Shown: positions 8,468 through 18,068, counted from the stretch's first letter. The stretch: 64,000 nt of DNA from Brevundimonas sp. (GCF_004210735.1 NZ_SDZL01000008.1:1-64000); one strand, 5' to 3'. A program made the numbers and translations. Notes: a model not told the origin generated them from the letters alone.

Positions 8468-8617
8468 CCTTCTCCCCTTGGGGGAGAAGGTGGGCGCCGG
8501 AGGCGCTCGGATGAGGGGTCTCTGTCGCCGTGCGGGACGTTTGATGATGAGTGTGAGGCCGACGGCCCCCTCATCCGTCTTGCTCCGCAAGCCACCTTCT
8601 CCCCCGAGGGGAGAAGG
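8468..8617. repeat. Composite palindromic repeat, copy B
   Basis: Outer palindromes of CCTTCTCCCC/GGGGAGAAGG type (8468-8490 and about 8595-8617) flank an inner 11-bp inverted pair (CGGATGAGGGG at 8508 and CCCCTCATCCG at 8567). It fills the gap between the convergent ileS and tipF-like genes, and its stems may stop transcription from both sides. Confidence 0.85.
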
Positions 8618-8621
8618 ACTC

Positions 8622-9896
8622 TTAGTGCCTGCGACGCTTCTCTGCCGACTTCAGCGTGGTGCGCAGGAATTCGGCGGGGGGGTCGGTTTCGGCCAGGACC
8701 TGTTCCTTGATGGCGCGGGGCTCGCCGAAGAGGTGGCCCTGGCCCATGGCGACGTCCAGTTCGAGGATGTCGACGATCTGGCGTTCGGTCTCGACCTTTT
8801 CGGCGATGACCTCGACCCCATAGCGACGGGTCAGGCCGGCGAAGTCGGCGGCGCGGATGTCGGGCAGGCTGGTCAGCGGGGCGCCGCCGTCCAGATCCAG
8901 CAACTGTTCGATCAGCAGCTCGGCCGACACCTTGAGGAAACGCACGTCCGAGCGCTGCAGGTCGGCGAAGTCGAGGTCCAGGGTCTGGACCTTGTCGATC
9001 GAGAAGCGGAAGCCCAGGTCGGCCAGCTTGGCCATGTTGCGGGCCTCGATCGCGCCGCGCGCGTCGAACGCCGCCTGGCCCAGTTCGAAGATCAGCGCCT
9101 GGTTCAGGTCGCGGTTTTCGCTCAGGAAATCGAGGAACTGCGGGAAGAAGGTCTCGTCCGCCAGCGAGGACAGGGAGACGTTGCAGAACACCCCGACCTT
9201 GCGATCCTGACGCGCCAGACGGCGCACGATCTGGGCGCAGCGGAAAAGCAGCAGGTTGTCGATGGCGGGCACCAGACCCTCGCCCTCGGCGATGGACAGG
9301 TATTCGGCCGGCATCAGCACCCGGTCGCCCGCGTCGCGCAGGCGGGTGAAGCTTTCGTAGAAGATGGTGCGGCGCTGAGGCAGGCTGACGACCGGCTGCA
9401 GATACAGGTCGACGCGGTTTTCGCTGAGGGCGTCGTGGACGGTTTGTAGCAAGGCGTTCGACTGATGGATGCGCCGGGCCTCGAAGCTGTTGGCCGGGGG
9501 CATGACGGCGGCGGTGGTCAGCCGTTCGTCGATGCTGTCGCTCATCTGCTGGACCAGGGATTCCAGCATCCGCACCTCGCCCGACAGGGCCTCGGTCGTG
9601 GACAGGGCGCCGGTCTCGATCGCCTGAGCCAGTTCGGTCAGGGCACCTTGGGTCGATTCCATCGCGTCGGCCAGCAGGCGATGCGCCTCGCGGACCTGAT
9701 CGATCTCGCGTTTCAGCGCGCGGCGCTCGGACGACCCGGTGACGAAGACGTGCAGGGTCGCCAGCAGGGCGAAGCCGCCCAGGCCCGCCGCCACGCCCGC
9801 ACCGGCGCCCAGACCCGCGCGCCAGATGAAGGCGCCGACGGTCATCGCCATGAACAGATAGGCGAAGAACAGGAAGCCGGAGGTAATCTTGCGCAT
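8622..9896 (-). CDS. tipF: TipF-like membrane protein with degenerate EAL domain
   Basis: A 424-residue protein: two membrane segments (about 8-25 and 30-50), a predicted coiled coil (about 55-115), then an EAL-type domain from about 165. The EAL catalytic set is altered: YESF replaces EAL, SIDKV replaces the DDFG motif, and LKV replaces KID, while GQGHLFGEP is kept. This suggests cyclic-di-GMP binding rather than hydrolysis. Layout and size match Caulobacter TipF, a polar c-di-GMP receptor needed for flagellum assembly. The name is assigned by architecture; another degenerate EAL receptor is possible. Confidence 0.75.
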   Translation of the reverse strand: MRKITSGFLFFAYLFMAMTVGAFIWRAGLGAGAGVAAGLGGFALLATLHVFVTGSSERRALKREIDQVREAHRLLADAMESTQGALTELAQAIETGALSTTEALSGEVRMLESLVQQMSDSIDERLTTAAVMPPANSFEARRIHQSNALLQTVHDALSENRVDLYLQPVVSLPQRRTIFYESFTRLRDAGDRVLMPAEYLSIAEGEGLVPAIDNLLLFRCAQIVRRLARQDRKVGVFCNVSLSSLADETFFPQFLDFLSENRDLNQALIFELGQAAFDARGAIEARNMAKLADLGFRFSIDKVQTLDLDFADLQRSDVRFLKVSAELLIEQLLDLDGGAPLTSLPDIRAADFAGLTRRYGVEVIAEKVETERQIVDILELDVAMGQGHLFGEPRAIKEQVLAETDPPAEFLRTTLKSAEKRRRH

Positions 9897-10004
9897 CGGT
9901 ACGGTTCGAGCCGCCTTCCCGGATGGAATCGCCTGAGTATCAGGGTATCAGAGCACAACGGCTAGGGTCCGCGGGAAGAAACGGACCGTAAAGGAGGTTA
10001 ACGC

Positions 10005-10775
10005 ATGGAATTGTTCGACCTGACCGGCAAGGTCGCTGTGATCACGGGCTCGTCGCGGGGCATTGGCAAGGCCATTGCAGAGCGCCTGGCCGAGCACGGC
10101 GCCCGCGTTGTCATCTCCTCGCGCAAGGCCGGACCATGCGAAGAGGTCGCCGCCGAGATCAACGGTAAGTATGGGGCGGATCGCGCCATCGCCGTGACCG
10201 CCAACATCGCGTCGAAAGAGGACCTGCAACGGCTGGTCGATGAGACGATGAAGGCCTGGGGCCGGATCGACGTGCTGGTCTGCAACGCCGCGACCAACCC
10301 CTATGCCGGGCCGATGGGCGGCATCAACGACGAGCAGTTCGGCAAGATCCTGCAGAACAATGTGGTGTCGAACCACTGGCTGATCCAGATGGTCGCGCCG
10401 CAGATGCTGGAGCGGAAAGACGGGTCGATCATCATCGTCTCGTCGATCGGCGGCCTGCGCGGCAACGCCCTGATCGGGGCCTACAATATCTCCAAGGCGG
10501 CGGACATGCAGCTGGCGCGCAATCTGGCGGTCGAATGGGGCGCGCAGGGGGTGCGGGTGAACTGCATCGCGCCGGGCCTGGTCCAGACCGACTTCGCCAA
10601 ATACCTGTGGGAGAACCCCGAACTGCTGAAACAGGTGACCGAGCCGGCGCCGCTGAAGCGGATCGGCCAGCCGGACGAGATGGCCGGGGCGGCCGTCTAT
10701 CTGGCGTCCAGGGCGTCGTCCTACATGACCGGGCAGACGCTGGTGGTGGACGGCGGGATCACCATTGCCTGGTGA
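10005..10775 (+). CDS. SDR-family NAD(P)-dependent oxidoreductase
   Basis: A 256-residue classical short-chain dehydrogenase: cofactor motif TGSSRGIG (14-21), CNAAT replacing NNAG, catalytic Ser146/147, Tyr160 and Lys164 (YNISK), and the C-terminal GQTLVVDGG. A strong AAAGGAGG ribosome binding site precedes the ATG. The 3' end overlaps the following acyltransferase gene, so the two are translationally coupled. The substrate is unknown. Confidence 0.92.
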   Translation: MELFDLTGKVAVITGSSRGIGKAIAERLAEHGARVVISSRKAGPCEEVAAEINGKYGADRAIAVTANIASKEDLQRLVDETMKAWGRIDVLVCNAATNPYAGPMGGINDEQFGKILQNNVVSNHWLIQMVAPQMLERKDGSIIIVSSIGGLRGNALIGAYNISKAADMQLARNLAVEWGAQGVRVNCIAPGLVQTDFAKYLWENPELLKQVTEPAPLKRIGQPDEMAGAAVYLASRASSYMTGQTLVVDGGITIAW

Positions 10776-11697
10776 CGGCAAAAAGCACGGACTGGGCCAG
10801 GACATCGCCTGGCGGTTGGAAGCGGTCGGCTTTTCCGGGCTGATCGCGGTGCTGCGTCTGCTGGGGTTGGACCGGGCGTCGGCGCTGGGCGGCTGGCTGC
10901 TGAAGACGCTGGGGCCGCTGACCGGGACGCACAGGACGGTCATGCGCAACCTGCGCATCGCCTTTCCCGACATGGCGGCGGATGAGCGCGAGCGGCTGGC
11001 CGTCGATCAATGGGAACAGACGGGCCGCACATTCGCCGAAACGGCGCTGATGGACCGGCTGACGCCGGCGTCGGGCCGGGTCGAGATCGTCGGCGCCGAG
11101 CGGTTCGAGGCGATCCGCGCGTCGGGCAAGCCGGTGGTGTTCGTCACGGGCCATATGGCGAATTTCGAGGTCATGGCCTCGGCCATCCTGAGCGCCGGGA
11201 TCCGGTGCCAGATCACCTATCGCCCCACCAACAACCCCTATGTCGACGCCATCATTCGCCGGAATCGGGCGCGCTATGGGGTCGAGCTGTTCGCCCCCAA
11301 GGGCAGCGACGGGGCCAGGGAGCTGCTGGTCGGATTGCAGCGCGGCGAGTCTGCGGCCCTGATGAACGACCAGAAATTCTCGGAAGGACCCGAGGTGATG
11401 TTCTTTGGGCAGCCGGTGAACGCCGCGCCGGGGCCGACGCGGCTGGCCATGCGATTTGGAACGGTGTTGCAGCCGCTGTCGGTAGTGCGGCTGGACGGGG
11501 CGCGGTTCCGTCTGACGGTGCACGAGCCGATCACCCCGCCCTCGACCGGCCATCGGACGGCCGACATCGCGGCCGGCGTGCAGGCGGTCACCACATTCGT
11601 CGAGGAGCGGGTGCGTGAACGGCCGGTGGACTGGTTCTGGGTCCACAAGCGCTGGCCGGACAAGGTTTACCGGGCGCTGGAGTCCGCCGAGACCTGA
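10765..11697 (+). CDS. LpxL/HtrB-like lysophospholipid acyltransferase
   Basis: A 310-residue acyltransferase of the lipid A late acyltransferase family. The HX4(D/E) site is His130-Glu135 (GHMANFE), and the downstream PTNNPYVD and NDQKFSEG blocks are typical. It probably transfers an acyl chain from acyl-ACP to a lipid A precursor at the inner membrane. The start is TTG at 10765, inside the end of the SDR gene; no ATG or GTG gives a better N-terminus. A TTG start with an 11-bp overlap fits translational coupling. It is separate from the lipid A cluster at 17-25 kb. Confidence 0.88.
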   Translation: MPGDGKKHGLGQDIAWRLEAVGFSGLIAVLRLLGLDRASALGGWLLKTLGPLTGTHRTVMRNLRIAFPDMAADERERLAVDQWEQTGRTFAETALMDRLTPASGRVEIVGAERFEAIRASGKPVVFVTGHMANFEVMASAILSAGIRCQITYRPTNNPYVDAIIRRNRARYGVELFAPKGSDGARELLVGLQRGESAALMNDQKFSEGPEVMFFGQPVNAAPGPTRLAMRFGTVLQPLSVVRLDGARFRLTVHEPITPPSTGHRTADIAAGVQAVTTFVEERVRERPVDWFWVHKRWPDKVYRALESAET

Positions 11698-12179
11698 TCG
11701 GTGACACGCCGGAACGGCCCGGTATAGCCGACCGAGTCGCGGCGTCGGCGACAGGGGCCGAAATAGCTGTCGGTGCGCACGAAGGGGCGGGGGTGGAAGA
11801 TCACCGCCTGCATCCGCTGCAGCAGGGCGCGCGGGGTGATCGGCTTGACCATGAATTCGGTGACGCCCGCATCCCGCGCCTCGGTCACGCGGGCGCGTTC
11901 GGCGTGGCCGGTCATCATGATGATCGGCAGATAGGGATTGGGACTGTCGCCGGCGGTGCGCACCAGCCGCGTGAACTCGACCCCGTTCAGGGGCGTCATG
12001 TTGAAATCGACGATGACCAGGTCGGCCGGCGCCTCGCGCAGGCTCTGCAAGGCTGCGGCGCCGTCCTCGACCTCGCGAATGCCGCGCACGCCTGCGGATT
12101 GCAGGATCGCCGCCGTGATCGCCCGCATGTGGGCGTTGTCATCGACGAGCAGGACCTGAAGCGACTGAAGGGCGGACAT
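11667..12179 (-). CDS. Single-domain response regulator (CheY-like receiver)
   Basis: About 170 residues from the ATG giving MSALQSLQVLLVDDN; an upstream ATG at 12221 would add an unlikely 14-residue leader. The receiver core is intact: acidic pair in VLLVDDN, phospho-acceptor Asp58 (VIVDFN), the switch Thr in MMTGHA and Lys in VKPITP. A roughly 45-residue Arg-rich tail follows in place of an output domain. The end overlaps the convergent acyltransferase gene by 31 bp. It likely relays a phosphoryl signal to a partner protein. Confidence 0.88.
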   Translation of the reverse strand: MSALQSLQVLLVDDNAHMRAITAAILQSAGVRGIREVEDGAAALQSLREAPADLVIVDFNMTPLNGVEFTRLVRTAGDSPNPYLPIIMMTGHAERARVTEARDAGVTEFMVKPITPRALLQRMQAVIFHPRPFVRTDSYFGPCRRRRDSVGYTGPFRRVTDQVSADSSAR

Positions 12180-12236
12180 TGAGGAAACCGGACGGAAAGC
12201 TTGCGGCCTTGTAGGGGCCAAAGGGGCGGGGGTCCA

Positions 12237-12425
12237 TCAGCGCGCGAGCCGCGCCAAGAGTTCCGTTGGACCGAGATACGGTTCCTGTAGCTCCACCGAC
12301 CAGTAGCGCAGGGCGGGCAGGGGGATTTCGACGCCGCTGATTACGCAACGAACGAAGCGTCCGGCCTTCAGCACCGCAAACTCGCCGTCGCCATAATGCA
12401 GCACGGCCTCGACAGGGTCGGTCAT
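12237..12425 (-). CDS. DUF2093 small protein
   Basis: A 62-residue protein with the DUF2093 pattern (VLHYGDGEFAVLKAGRFV, then IPLPALRYWSVELQEPY). The family is small, alphaproteobacterial and usually encoded next to xseA, as here: 7 bp downstream of xseA and probably co-transcribed. The molecular function is unknown. A link to exonuclease VII or nucleotide metabolism is only suggested by context. Confidence 0.88.
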   Translation of the reverse strand: MTDPVEAVLHYGDGEFAVLKAGRFVRCVISGVEIPLPALRYWSVELQEPYLGPTELLARLAR

Positions 12426-12432
12426 GGACGTC

Positions 12433-14055
12433 TCAGAACAGGTCGCCCTGGCCGGGGGCGGTGGGCTTTGGGCGAGATGCAGGGCGCGGAGTGGTTGGGG
12501 CGGCGGCCGCAGGGCGCGCGGGGGTCCCGTCGCCGTCGATCATCGCGCCGCGCGCGCCGTCGGGGAAGACGATGCTTACGGCCTGGCCGGGCGACAGGGC
12601 GGCGGCCGCCGTGATCCATCCCCCGTCCGCATCCTCGACCCGGGCGAACCCGGGCTTGGGCCGGGCGGGATCCAGACTGGCCAGGGCGCGGGCCAGGGCG
12701 GCGAGGCGGTCCCGGTCCTTTTCAAGACGCCGAGGGACGACGGCGTCGAGGCGCGCGGCCAGCCCCTCAAGCCGCGACTGGCGCTGGTCCAGGCGGTGAT
12801 GCAGGGGCGCTGGCGACAGGCGGCCGGAGACCTGCAGCAGGCGGCGCTCGTGCCGGGCGACGCCGGCCTGAAGTGCGGCGCCCAGCCGGTCGCCGGCGCC
12901 GCGTAGCCGGTCCTGGCCCCGTTCCAGCCGCGCGCGCAGCAGGCCGGGCGTCAGCCGGCCGGCGGCGACGGCCAGATGCCGCTCATGCAGGGCGACGTTG
13001 CGTTGCAGGCCCGAGCCCAGACGGCTGGCGACGTGGTCCAGCCGTTGCTGCGGCAGGGCCAGCAGATCCTCGGGCCGAGCGGGCAGGCCGCGGGCGGTGG
13101 CGCGCAGGCGGGTGCGGCGGTCCTCGATCAAGCGGCCGCCGGCGTGGATTAGCCGCCGATCCAGATCGGACAGGGCGTAGCGCAGGTCGGCCAGCACGGG
13201 GGTGGCGATCTCGGCCGCGCCGGTCGGGGTGGGCGCGCGCCGGTCCGAGACGAAGTCGATCAGGGTGGTGTCCGTCTCGTGCCCCACGGCCGAGATGATC
13301 GGGATACGGGCTTCGGCCACCACGCGGGCCAGACCCTCGTCGTTGAAACACCACAGGTCCTCGACCGAGCCGCCGCCGCGCGCGACGATCAGCAGGTCGG
13401 GGCGCGGGACCGGGCCGCCGGTCGCGGGCAGGGCGTCGAAGCCCCGGATGGCGGTCGAGATCTGGCCGCAGGCGGCGTCGCCTTGCACCACTACGGGCCA
13501 GACGATGACATGGCAGGGCCAGCGTTCGGCGATGCGATGCAGGATGTCGCGGATCACCGCGCCGGTCGGGCTGGTGATCACGCCGATCACGGCCGGGAAG
13601 GCGGGCAGGGGCTTCTTGCGCGACGGCTCGAACAGGCCCTCGCCGCGCAGCCGCTCCTTGAGCCGCTCCAGCTGGGCCAGCAGGGCGCCGGCGCCGGCGG
13701 GCTCCATCGTCTCGATGACGATCTGATAGCTGGAGCGGGCCGGGTAGGAGGTGATCTTGCCGGTGACGATGACCTCAAGTCCCGCCTCGGGCTGGGCGCC
13801 CAGGCCGCGGACCTGACCCTTCCAGACCACGCCGTCGATAGCGGCCTTGTCGTCCTTGAGCGTCAGATAGACGTGGCCCGAGGCGTGGCGATTGACCTTG
13901 GAAATCTCGCCCCGCAGCCGGACGTGGCCGAACCGGTCCTCGAGCGTGCGTTTCAGCGCGAACGACAGTTCCGAGATCGACAGCGGCGGATTGTTGTCGC
14001 GCGCGGCGGCGGGCGCCTCGGCCGGGCCCTCGAACACATAGGAGTCGTCGCTCAT
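12433..14055 (-). CDS. xseA: Exodeoxyribonuclease VII large subunit
   Basis: A 540-residue large subunit of the single-strand DNA exonuclease. The N-terminal OB fold carries [22 protein letters not shown]; the catalytic domain shows [14 protein letters not shown] and [15 protein letters not shown]; a long helical, Arg-rich region (about 290-470) with internal repeats follows, as expected for the coiled-coil part. The C-terminus is Pro/Ala-rich and longer than usual. The small subunit XseB is not in this window. Confidence 0.95.
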   Translation of the reverse strand: MSDDSYVFEGPAEAPAAARDNNPPLSISELSFALKRTLEDRFGHVRLRGEISKVNRHASGHVYLTLKDDKAAIDGVVWKGQVRGLGAQPEAGLEVIVTGKITSYPARSSYQIVIETMEPAGAGALLAQLERLKERLRGEGLFEPSRKKPLPAFPAVIGVITSPTGAVIRDILHRIAERWPCHVIVWPVVVQGDAACGQISTAIRGFDALPATGGPVPRPDLLIVARGGGSVEDLWCFNDEGLARVVAEARIPIISAVGHETDTTLIDFVSDRRAPTPTGAAEIATPVLADLRYALSDLDRRLIHAGGRLIEDRRTRLRATARGLPARPEDLLALPQQRLDHVASRLGSGLQRNVALHERHLAVAAGRLTPGLLRARLERGQDRLRGAGDRLGAALQAGVARHERRLLQVSGRLSPAPLHHRLDQRQSRLEGLAARLDAVVPRRLEKDRDRLAALARALASLDPARPKPGFARVEDADGGWITAAAALSPGQAVSIVFPDGARGAMIDGDGTPARPAAAAPTTPRPASRPKPTAPGQGDLF

Positions 14056-14119
14056 GACGTGATCCTAGCGCGGGTTGTCGCAGGCGGGAACGGTGACGAG
14101 CCGCGCTCGTTGCCTTTGC

Positions 14120-14281
14120 ATGTCACCCGAGCCGCCGATCATTGATCCTGACGAGCGCAGTCCCGAGGACGAAGCGTTGTCGCGGCGCAGCAACAACCCG
14201 ACGATCAGCCCCTGGCTGGTGATCGGGGCGCTGATCCTGCTGGGCGTGGTGATCTATGTGGCCTCGGCCGTCCTGACGTGA
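14120..14281 (+). CDS. Small single-span membrane protein
   Basis: A 53-residue protein with an acidic N-terminal region (IIDPDERSPEDEA) and one C-terminal membrane helix (about 32-52), so a tail-anchored topology is likely. The ATG at 14120 is preferred to an upstream in-frame start that would add an Arg/Cys-rich stretch. It ends 16 bp before the following lipoprotein gene on the same strand. I do not recognise a function. Confidence 0.6.
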   Translation: MSPEPPIIDPDERSPEDEALSRRSNNPTISPWLVIGALILLGVVIYVASAVLT

Positions 14282-14297
14282 ATCCGTGGAGATTTTG

Positions 14298-14738
14298 ATG
14301 AACCGTATCGCCCTTGTCGCCGCCCTGTCGGCCGCCGCCCTGACCGCCGCCGCCTGTTCGGATACGACTGACGATGTGGTGCAGGCGCCGGCCGCAGGCG
14401 AGGCCCCGGCCCCGGTCAGCGAGACCCGCGCCGACACCGCCACAACCCGGACCGCCGTCGCCATGGGCATGACACGCCAGCAGTTGGAGGACGCCGATAT
14501 CCTGTCCTCGACCAACACCAAACTGGGCGAGGTCGACACCCTGGTGCTGGACCCGGCGGGCAAGGCGACGCACATCGTGGTCGAGCTGGAAGGGCCGGGC
14601 GATCCCAAGGTCGTCGTGCCGATCGACCAGTTGCGCTCCATCGCCCGGAACAGCGGCGCGGACGTGGACCTGACCACCAATCTGACGGCCGCCCAGTTGC
14701 AGGCGTTGCCGGCCTGGACGCCGAACGCAGCGCGCTAA
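14298..14738 (+). CDS. PRC-barrel domain lipoprotein
   Basis: About 146 residues from the ATG at 14298, which follows a GGAG ribosome binding site; a GTG 12 bp upstream is the alternative. A signal sequence with lipobox (TAAACSD) indicates an envelope lipoprotein. The C-terminal half (ADILSSTNTKLGEVDTLVLDPAGKATHIVVE) is a PRC-barrel fold, used elsewhere in RimM and photosynthetic reaction centre H subunit. Periplasmic PRC-barrel proteins in this clade have no settled role. Confidence 0.78.
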   Translation: MNRIALVAALSAAALTAAACSDTTDDVVQAPAAGEAPAPVSETRADTATTRTAVAMGMTRQQLEDADILSSTNTKLGEVDTLVLDPAGKATHIVVELEGPGDPKVVVPIDQLRSIARNSGADVDLTTNLTAAQLQALPAWTPNAAR

Positions 14739-14786
14739 CCTTTTCCACGCCTTGACCCCGGGCGTCTGCGCGGTCATTCCGCCCGG

Positions 14787-16064
14787 ATGAACATCCTCCT
14801 CGTCGGTTCGGGAGGGCGCGAGCACGCCCTCGCCTGGAAGATCGCCCAGTCACCGCTGGTAAAGCGGCTCGTCATCGCGCCCGGCAACCCCGGCATGGCG
14901 CGGCTGGGGGAGTTGCGCACCGATCTGAAGGCGACGGATGCCGAAGGCCTGACGGCGTTGGCGCGGGACATTCGTGCGGACCTGGTCGTGGTCGGCCCCG
15001 AAACGGCGCTGGAGCAGGGGCTGGCCGACCGGTTGGCGGCGGCGAACATCCCGTGCTTCGGTCCTACGAAGAAGGCGGCCCAGCTGGAGACCTCCAAGGC
15101 CTTCTCCAAGGCTTTTCTGGAGCGGCACGACATTCCGACCGCCGGTTATGGCGTCTATGAGCGGGTCGACGAGGCCAAGGCTGCGCTGGACGTGTTCAAG
15201 CCGCCTTATGTGATCAAGGCCGATGGCCTGGCGGCGGGCAAGGGCGTGGCCATCAGCCCCGACCGCGCCGACGCCGAGGCCGAGATCGAGCGGATGCTGG
15301 GCGGCCGTTTCGGCTCGGCAGCATCGCGCGTCGTGATCGAGGAGTTCATGGACGGCGAGGAGGGCTCGCTGTTCGCCCTGTGCGACGGGAAACAGGCGCT
15401 GCTGTTCGGCGGGGCGCAGGACCACAAGCGCGCCTTCGACGGCGACCTGGGCCCCAATACGGGCGGGATGGGCTCGTACTCGCCTGCGCCGGTGTTCACG
15501 CCCGACTTCGTCAAACAAGCCAATGACCGCATCGTCCAGCCGACCATGCGCGGCATGCAGGCCGAGGGCGCGCCCTATCGCGGGGTGCTGTACGTCGGCC
15601 TGATGGCGACGAGCGAAGGCCCCAAGGTGGTCGAGTTCAACGCCCGCTTCGGTGACCCGGAATGCCAGGTGCTGATGATGCGCTTCGCCGGGGACATAGT
15701 GCCCTATCTGCTGGCCTGCGCGCGCGGGGATGTTTCGCGCTTGCCGCCGCCGGAGTTCAAGCCGGGGACGGTGATCTGCGTGGTCATGGCGGCCAAGGGC
15801 TATCCCGACAGTCCGCTGGAAGGCTCGACCATTCGCGGCGCGGAACAGGATTTCGGCCCGCACGTCCAGGTCTTCCACGCCGGGACGAAGCGCCGGGACG
15901 ACGGCACGCTGATCGCGGCGGGCGGCCGGGTGCTGAACATCTGCGCCGAGGGCGCCGACATCACCGAGGCGCGCGAGCGGGCCTATGCCGCCATCCGCCA
16001 GATCGACTGGCCCGGCGGCTTCCACCGCTCCGACATCGGCTGGCGGGCGCTGGAGCCCCGCTAA
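14787..16064 (+). CDS. purD: Phosphoribosylamine--glycine ligase (GARS)
   Basis: A 425-residue ATP-grasp enzyme catalysing the second step of purine synthesis, joining glycine to 5-phosphoribosylamine. The N-terminus NILLVGSGGREHALAWKIAQS and the central GLAAGKGV, EEFMDGEEGS, QDHKRAFDGDLGPNTGGMGSY and EFNARFGDPE motifs are all present. Length is normal. It converges on the L,D-transpeptidase gene with only a 7-bp gap. Confidence 0.97.
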   Translation: MNILLVGSGGREHALAWKIAQSPLVKRLVIAPGNPGMARLGELRTDLKATDAEGLTALARDIRADLVVVGPETALEQGLADRLAAANIPCFGPTKKAAQLETSKAFSKAFLERHDIPTAGYGVYERVDEAKAALDVFKPPYVIKADGLAAGKGVAISPDRADAEAEIERMLGGRFGSAASRVVIEEFMDGEEGSLFALCDGKQALLFGGAQDHKRAFDGDLGPNTGGMGSYSPAPVFTPDFVKQANDRIVQPTMRGMQAEGAPYRGVLYVGLMATSEGPKVVEFNARFGDPECQVLMMRFAGDIVPYLLACARGDVSRLPPPEFKPGTVICVVMAAKGYPDSPLEGSTIRGAEQDFGPHVQVFHAGTKRRDDGTLIAAGGRVLNICAEGADITEARERAYAAIRQIDWPGGFHRSDIGWRALEPR

Positions 16065-16071
16065 GGGCGCG

Positions 16072-16761
16072 TCAGGCCGCGGCGAACAGCAGGCGGCCGT
16101 CGCCCATGCGTTCGCGCAGGCCGGGCAGATCGGCGTGGGCGACGGAGAAGCAGCCGTAGCTGCGACCCAGCTTGCCCTCACGGGCCAGGAAGTCCGGGTC
16201 GGCGTAGTCCGCGCCGTGGATGATGATGGCGCGATCCCGGGCGCGATCGTTGGAGTATTCCAGACCGTCCAGCAGGACGTTGGGCCCTTGCTGCGAACCC
16301 CAGCTGGCCCCGGCGGTGGCGAAGGCGCCGACTGACGACATGTGGGAATCAGGCTGGTTGGAGAAGCTCTGGGCGAAGCCGGAGTGGCGCGGGTCGGAGC
16401 CTCGGCCGTGGCAGGTACGGAAGGCCGTGACGTCGCCCCTGATCAGGTCGACCTCGTAGAATCGCTCCTCGCCCGAGAATTTCTGGAAGTCGACCAGGTA
16501 CATGCGGTCGCGATGGGTGATCTTGGCCTTGTGTGTGTCCAGGGCGGCGCGGGCGCGCTCCATCAGATCCTTGCGCACCTTGCCGGTCGGATCGATGGCG
16601 GGCACCGGAATATGCGCCACCGTGACGGGCGGCGCCGAGGGCAGGGGCGGGGGCGGAACGACCAGGGCGGTGGTCACGGGCCGGGCCACCTGCGACGCCG
16701 ATGCGCAACCGGCGACCAGCGCCGCGCCGCCCAGAATGAACCCCCGTCTCGCCAGTCGCAT
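16072..16761 (-). CDS. L,D-transpeptidase catalytic domain lipoprotein (YkuD-type)
   Basis: A 229-residue exported protein with a twin-Arg-like start (RLARRGFILGGAALVAGCA), Cys19 as likely lipidation site, a Pro-rich linker (35-50) and a murein L,D-transpeptidase domain. The catalytic signature is visible as His182 (IIIHGADYA) and SYGC with Cys204. It probably acts on peptidoglycan stem peptides in the periplasm (3-3 crosslinks or protein attachment). Most YkuD motifs read SHGC; here it is SYGC, as in the YkuD_2 group. Confidence 0.85.
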   Translation of the reverse strand: MRLARRGFILGGAALVAGCASASQVARPVTTALVVPPPPLPSAPPVTVAHIPVPAIDPTGKVRKDLMERARAALDTHKAKITHRDRMYLVDFQKFSGEERFYEVDLIRGDVTAFRTCHGRGSDPRHSGFAQSFSNQPDSHMSSVGAFATAGASWGSQQGPNVLLDGLEYSNDRARDRAIIIHGADYADPDFLAREGKLGRSYGCFSVAHADLPGLRERMGDGRLLFAAA

Positions 16762-17051
16762 GCCTACGCCCGTTCTTGTTCACCCGATGTAGCGGTTTGT
16801 TTCACACCGGGGCCGCGCGGTTCAACCTGCGCCGTGGCTTCCTGAGCCGAAGCGCGGGAGATTGGCCCGGTGACGCTTGGCCCGATGCCGCCGCCGTGAT
16901 GGGGGCGAAACGGCCGATTGGTGAAGCCACGCTCTGGTCAGTCGTTGATATTGCTAGTCAAATCGGATGACGGGGTTCGATGAGGTGGGGGGCCGTCGGT
17001 TCTCAAGCCGCCCCTGGATCGGGAGGTCACAGTCGCGTTACCGGTGGGAAC
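16762..17051. other. Intergenic region between L,D-transpeptidase and lpxK, no gene seen
   Basis: These 290 bp hold no credible ORF. The segment 16920-16980 is clearly less GC-rich than its flanks and has a small imperfect palindrome (TTGA...TCAA at about 16945-16961). It should contain the promoter for the L,D-transpeptidase and the 3' end of the lpxK transcript. Confidence 0.4.
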
Positions 17052-18068
17052 CTATTTCGTTCGACCAACGACGGTTTGCAGCAGGGCCGCGAAAGCCGCT
17101 TCGTCGTCGAAGCGGGCCGTGACCGGCCACGACACGGCGCGGTCGCGCCAGTCGGGCGGCAGACGGACCCAGTCCTTTTCCGTGGTGACCAGACCGGCGT
17201 CGAAGACGGCGGCGCGGTCGGCCAGCAGCGCCAGATCGGCGGGGGAATAGGCGGCGTGGTCGGGGAAGGGGACGAAGTCGACCAGGTCGCACCCGGCGGC
17301 CTTCAACGCCTGTTCGACCTTCCACGGCTTGGCGATGCCGGCGAAGGCGACCAGCGGGCCGGACGGCGGCGGGCCGTCGGGCAGCAGGCGGGCGATGAAG
17401 ACGGGCCGGTCGCCGAAGGTCGCGACCAGTTCGGAGTCGGCGTCGGGCAGGTCGGCAGGCAGCAGGATCACCACGGCGTCGGCGCGGGCCAACCCGGCCT
17501 TCAACGGCTCGCGCATCGGGCCGGAGGGGAAGACCGAGCCGTCGCCGAAGGGCCATTCGTCGTCGCGCGTCTCGCCGTCCACGATGATCAGGCTGAGCGC
17601 CTTCTTCAGCGTCGGGTTTTGATGGGCGTCGTCCAGCACCAGAGCCTGAGCCCCGGCGTCTACGGCGGCGCGGGCGCCGGCCAAGCGGTCGCGGGCGATC
17701 CAGGCGGGCGACCCCTTGGCCAGCATCAGCGGTTCGTCGCCCACGGCCTCGGCGTCATGGACAGCCAGGTCGACGCGGACGGGACCTTCCAGCCGCCCGC
17801 CGTAGCCGCGCGACAGGGCGTGAGCGTCGATCCCCGCGTCCCGAAGCAGGCGCAGGGTCTCGCGCGCGACCGGCGTCTTGCCCGAGCCGCCGACGGTCAG
17901 ATTGCCGATGGAGATGACGGGCGCGCCCGGATCGACCGGGGCCGCGCGGGCGATGCGGCGGGCGGTGGCGGCGCTCCAGATCCACGAGACGGGTTTGAGC
18001 AGCACCCGCGTCATCGGCGCATGGCGGCGATCGCGGCGATACCACCAGCGGGGGGTGGATAGCTTCAT
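17052..18068 (-). CDS. lpxK: Tetraacyldisaccharide 4'-kinase
   Basis: A 338-residue inner-membrane-associated kinase that phosphorylates the lipid A disaccharide at the 4' position. The P-loop is GGSGKTP around residues 60-66; the N-terminal TPRWWYRR and the later VLDDAHQNP motif are family hallmarks. Its ATG overlaps the waaA stop by 4 bp, the last step of a minus-strand chain msbA-like, DUF374, waaA, lpxK. Confidence 0.95.
   Translation of the reverse strand: MKLSTPRWWYRRDRRHAPMTRVLLKPVSWIWSAATARRIARAAPVDPGAPVISIGNLTVGGSGKTPVARETLRLLRDAGIDAHALSRGYGGRLEGPVRVDLAVHDAEAVGDEPLMLAKGSPAWIARDRLAGARAAVDAGAQALVLDDAHQNPTLKKALSLIIVDGETRDDEWPFGDGSVFPSGPMREPLKAGLARADAVVILLPADLPDADSELVATFGDRPVFIARLLPDGPPPSGPLVAFAGIAKPWKVEQALKAAGCDLVDFVPFPDHAAYSPADLALLADRAAVFDAGLVTTEKDWVRLPPDWRDRAVSWPVTARFDDEAAFAALLQTVVGRTK

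Noticed and set aside
16896..16990. Possible tmRNA end (GGGGGCGAAACGG resembles a tmRNA 5' end)
   Set aside because: No tag-coding frame, no matching acceptor 3' strand and no TTCGA T-arm partner in the correct place nearby; the match is short and in a GC-rich genome.
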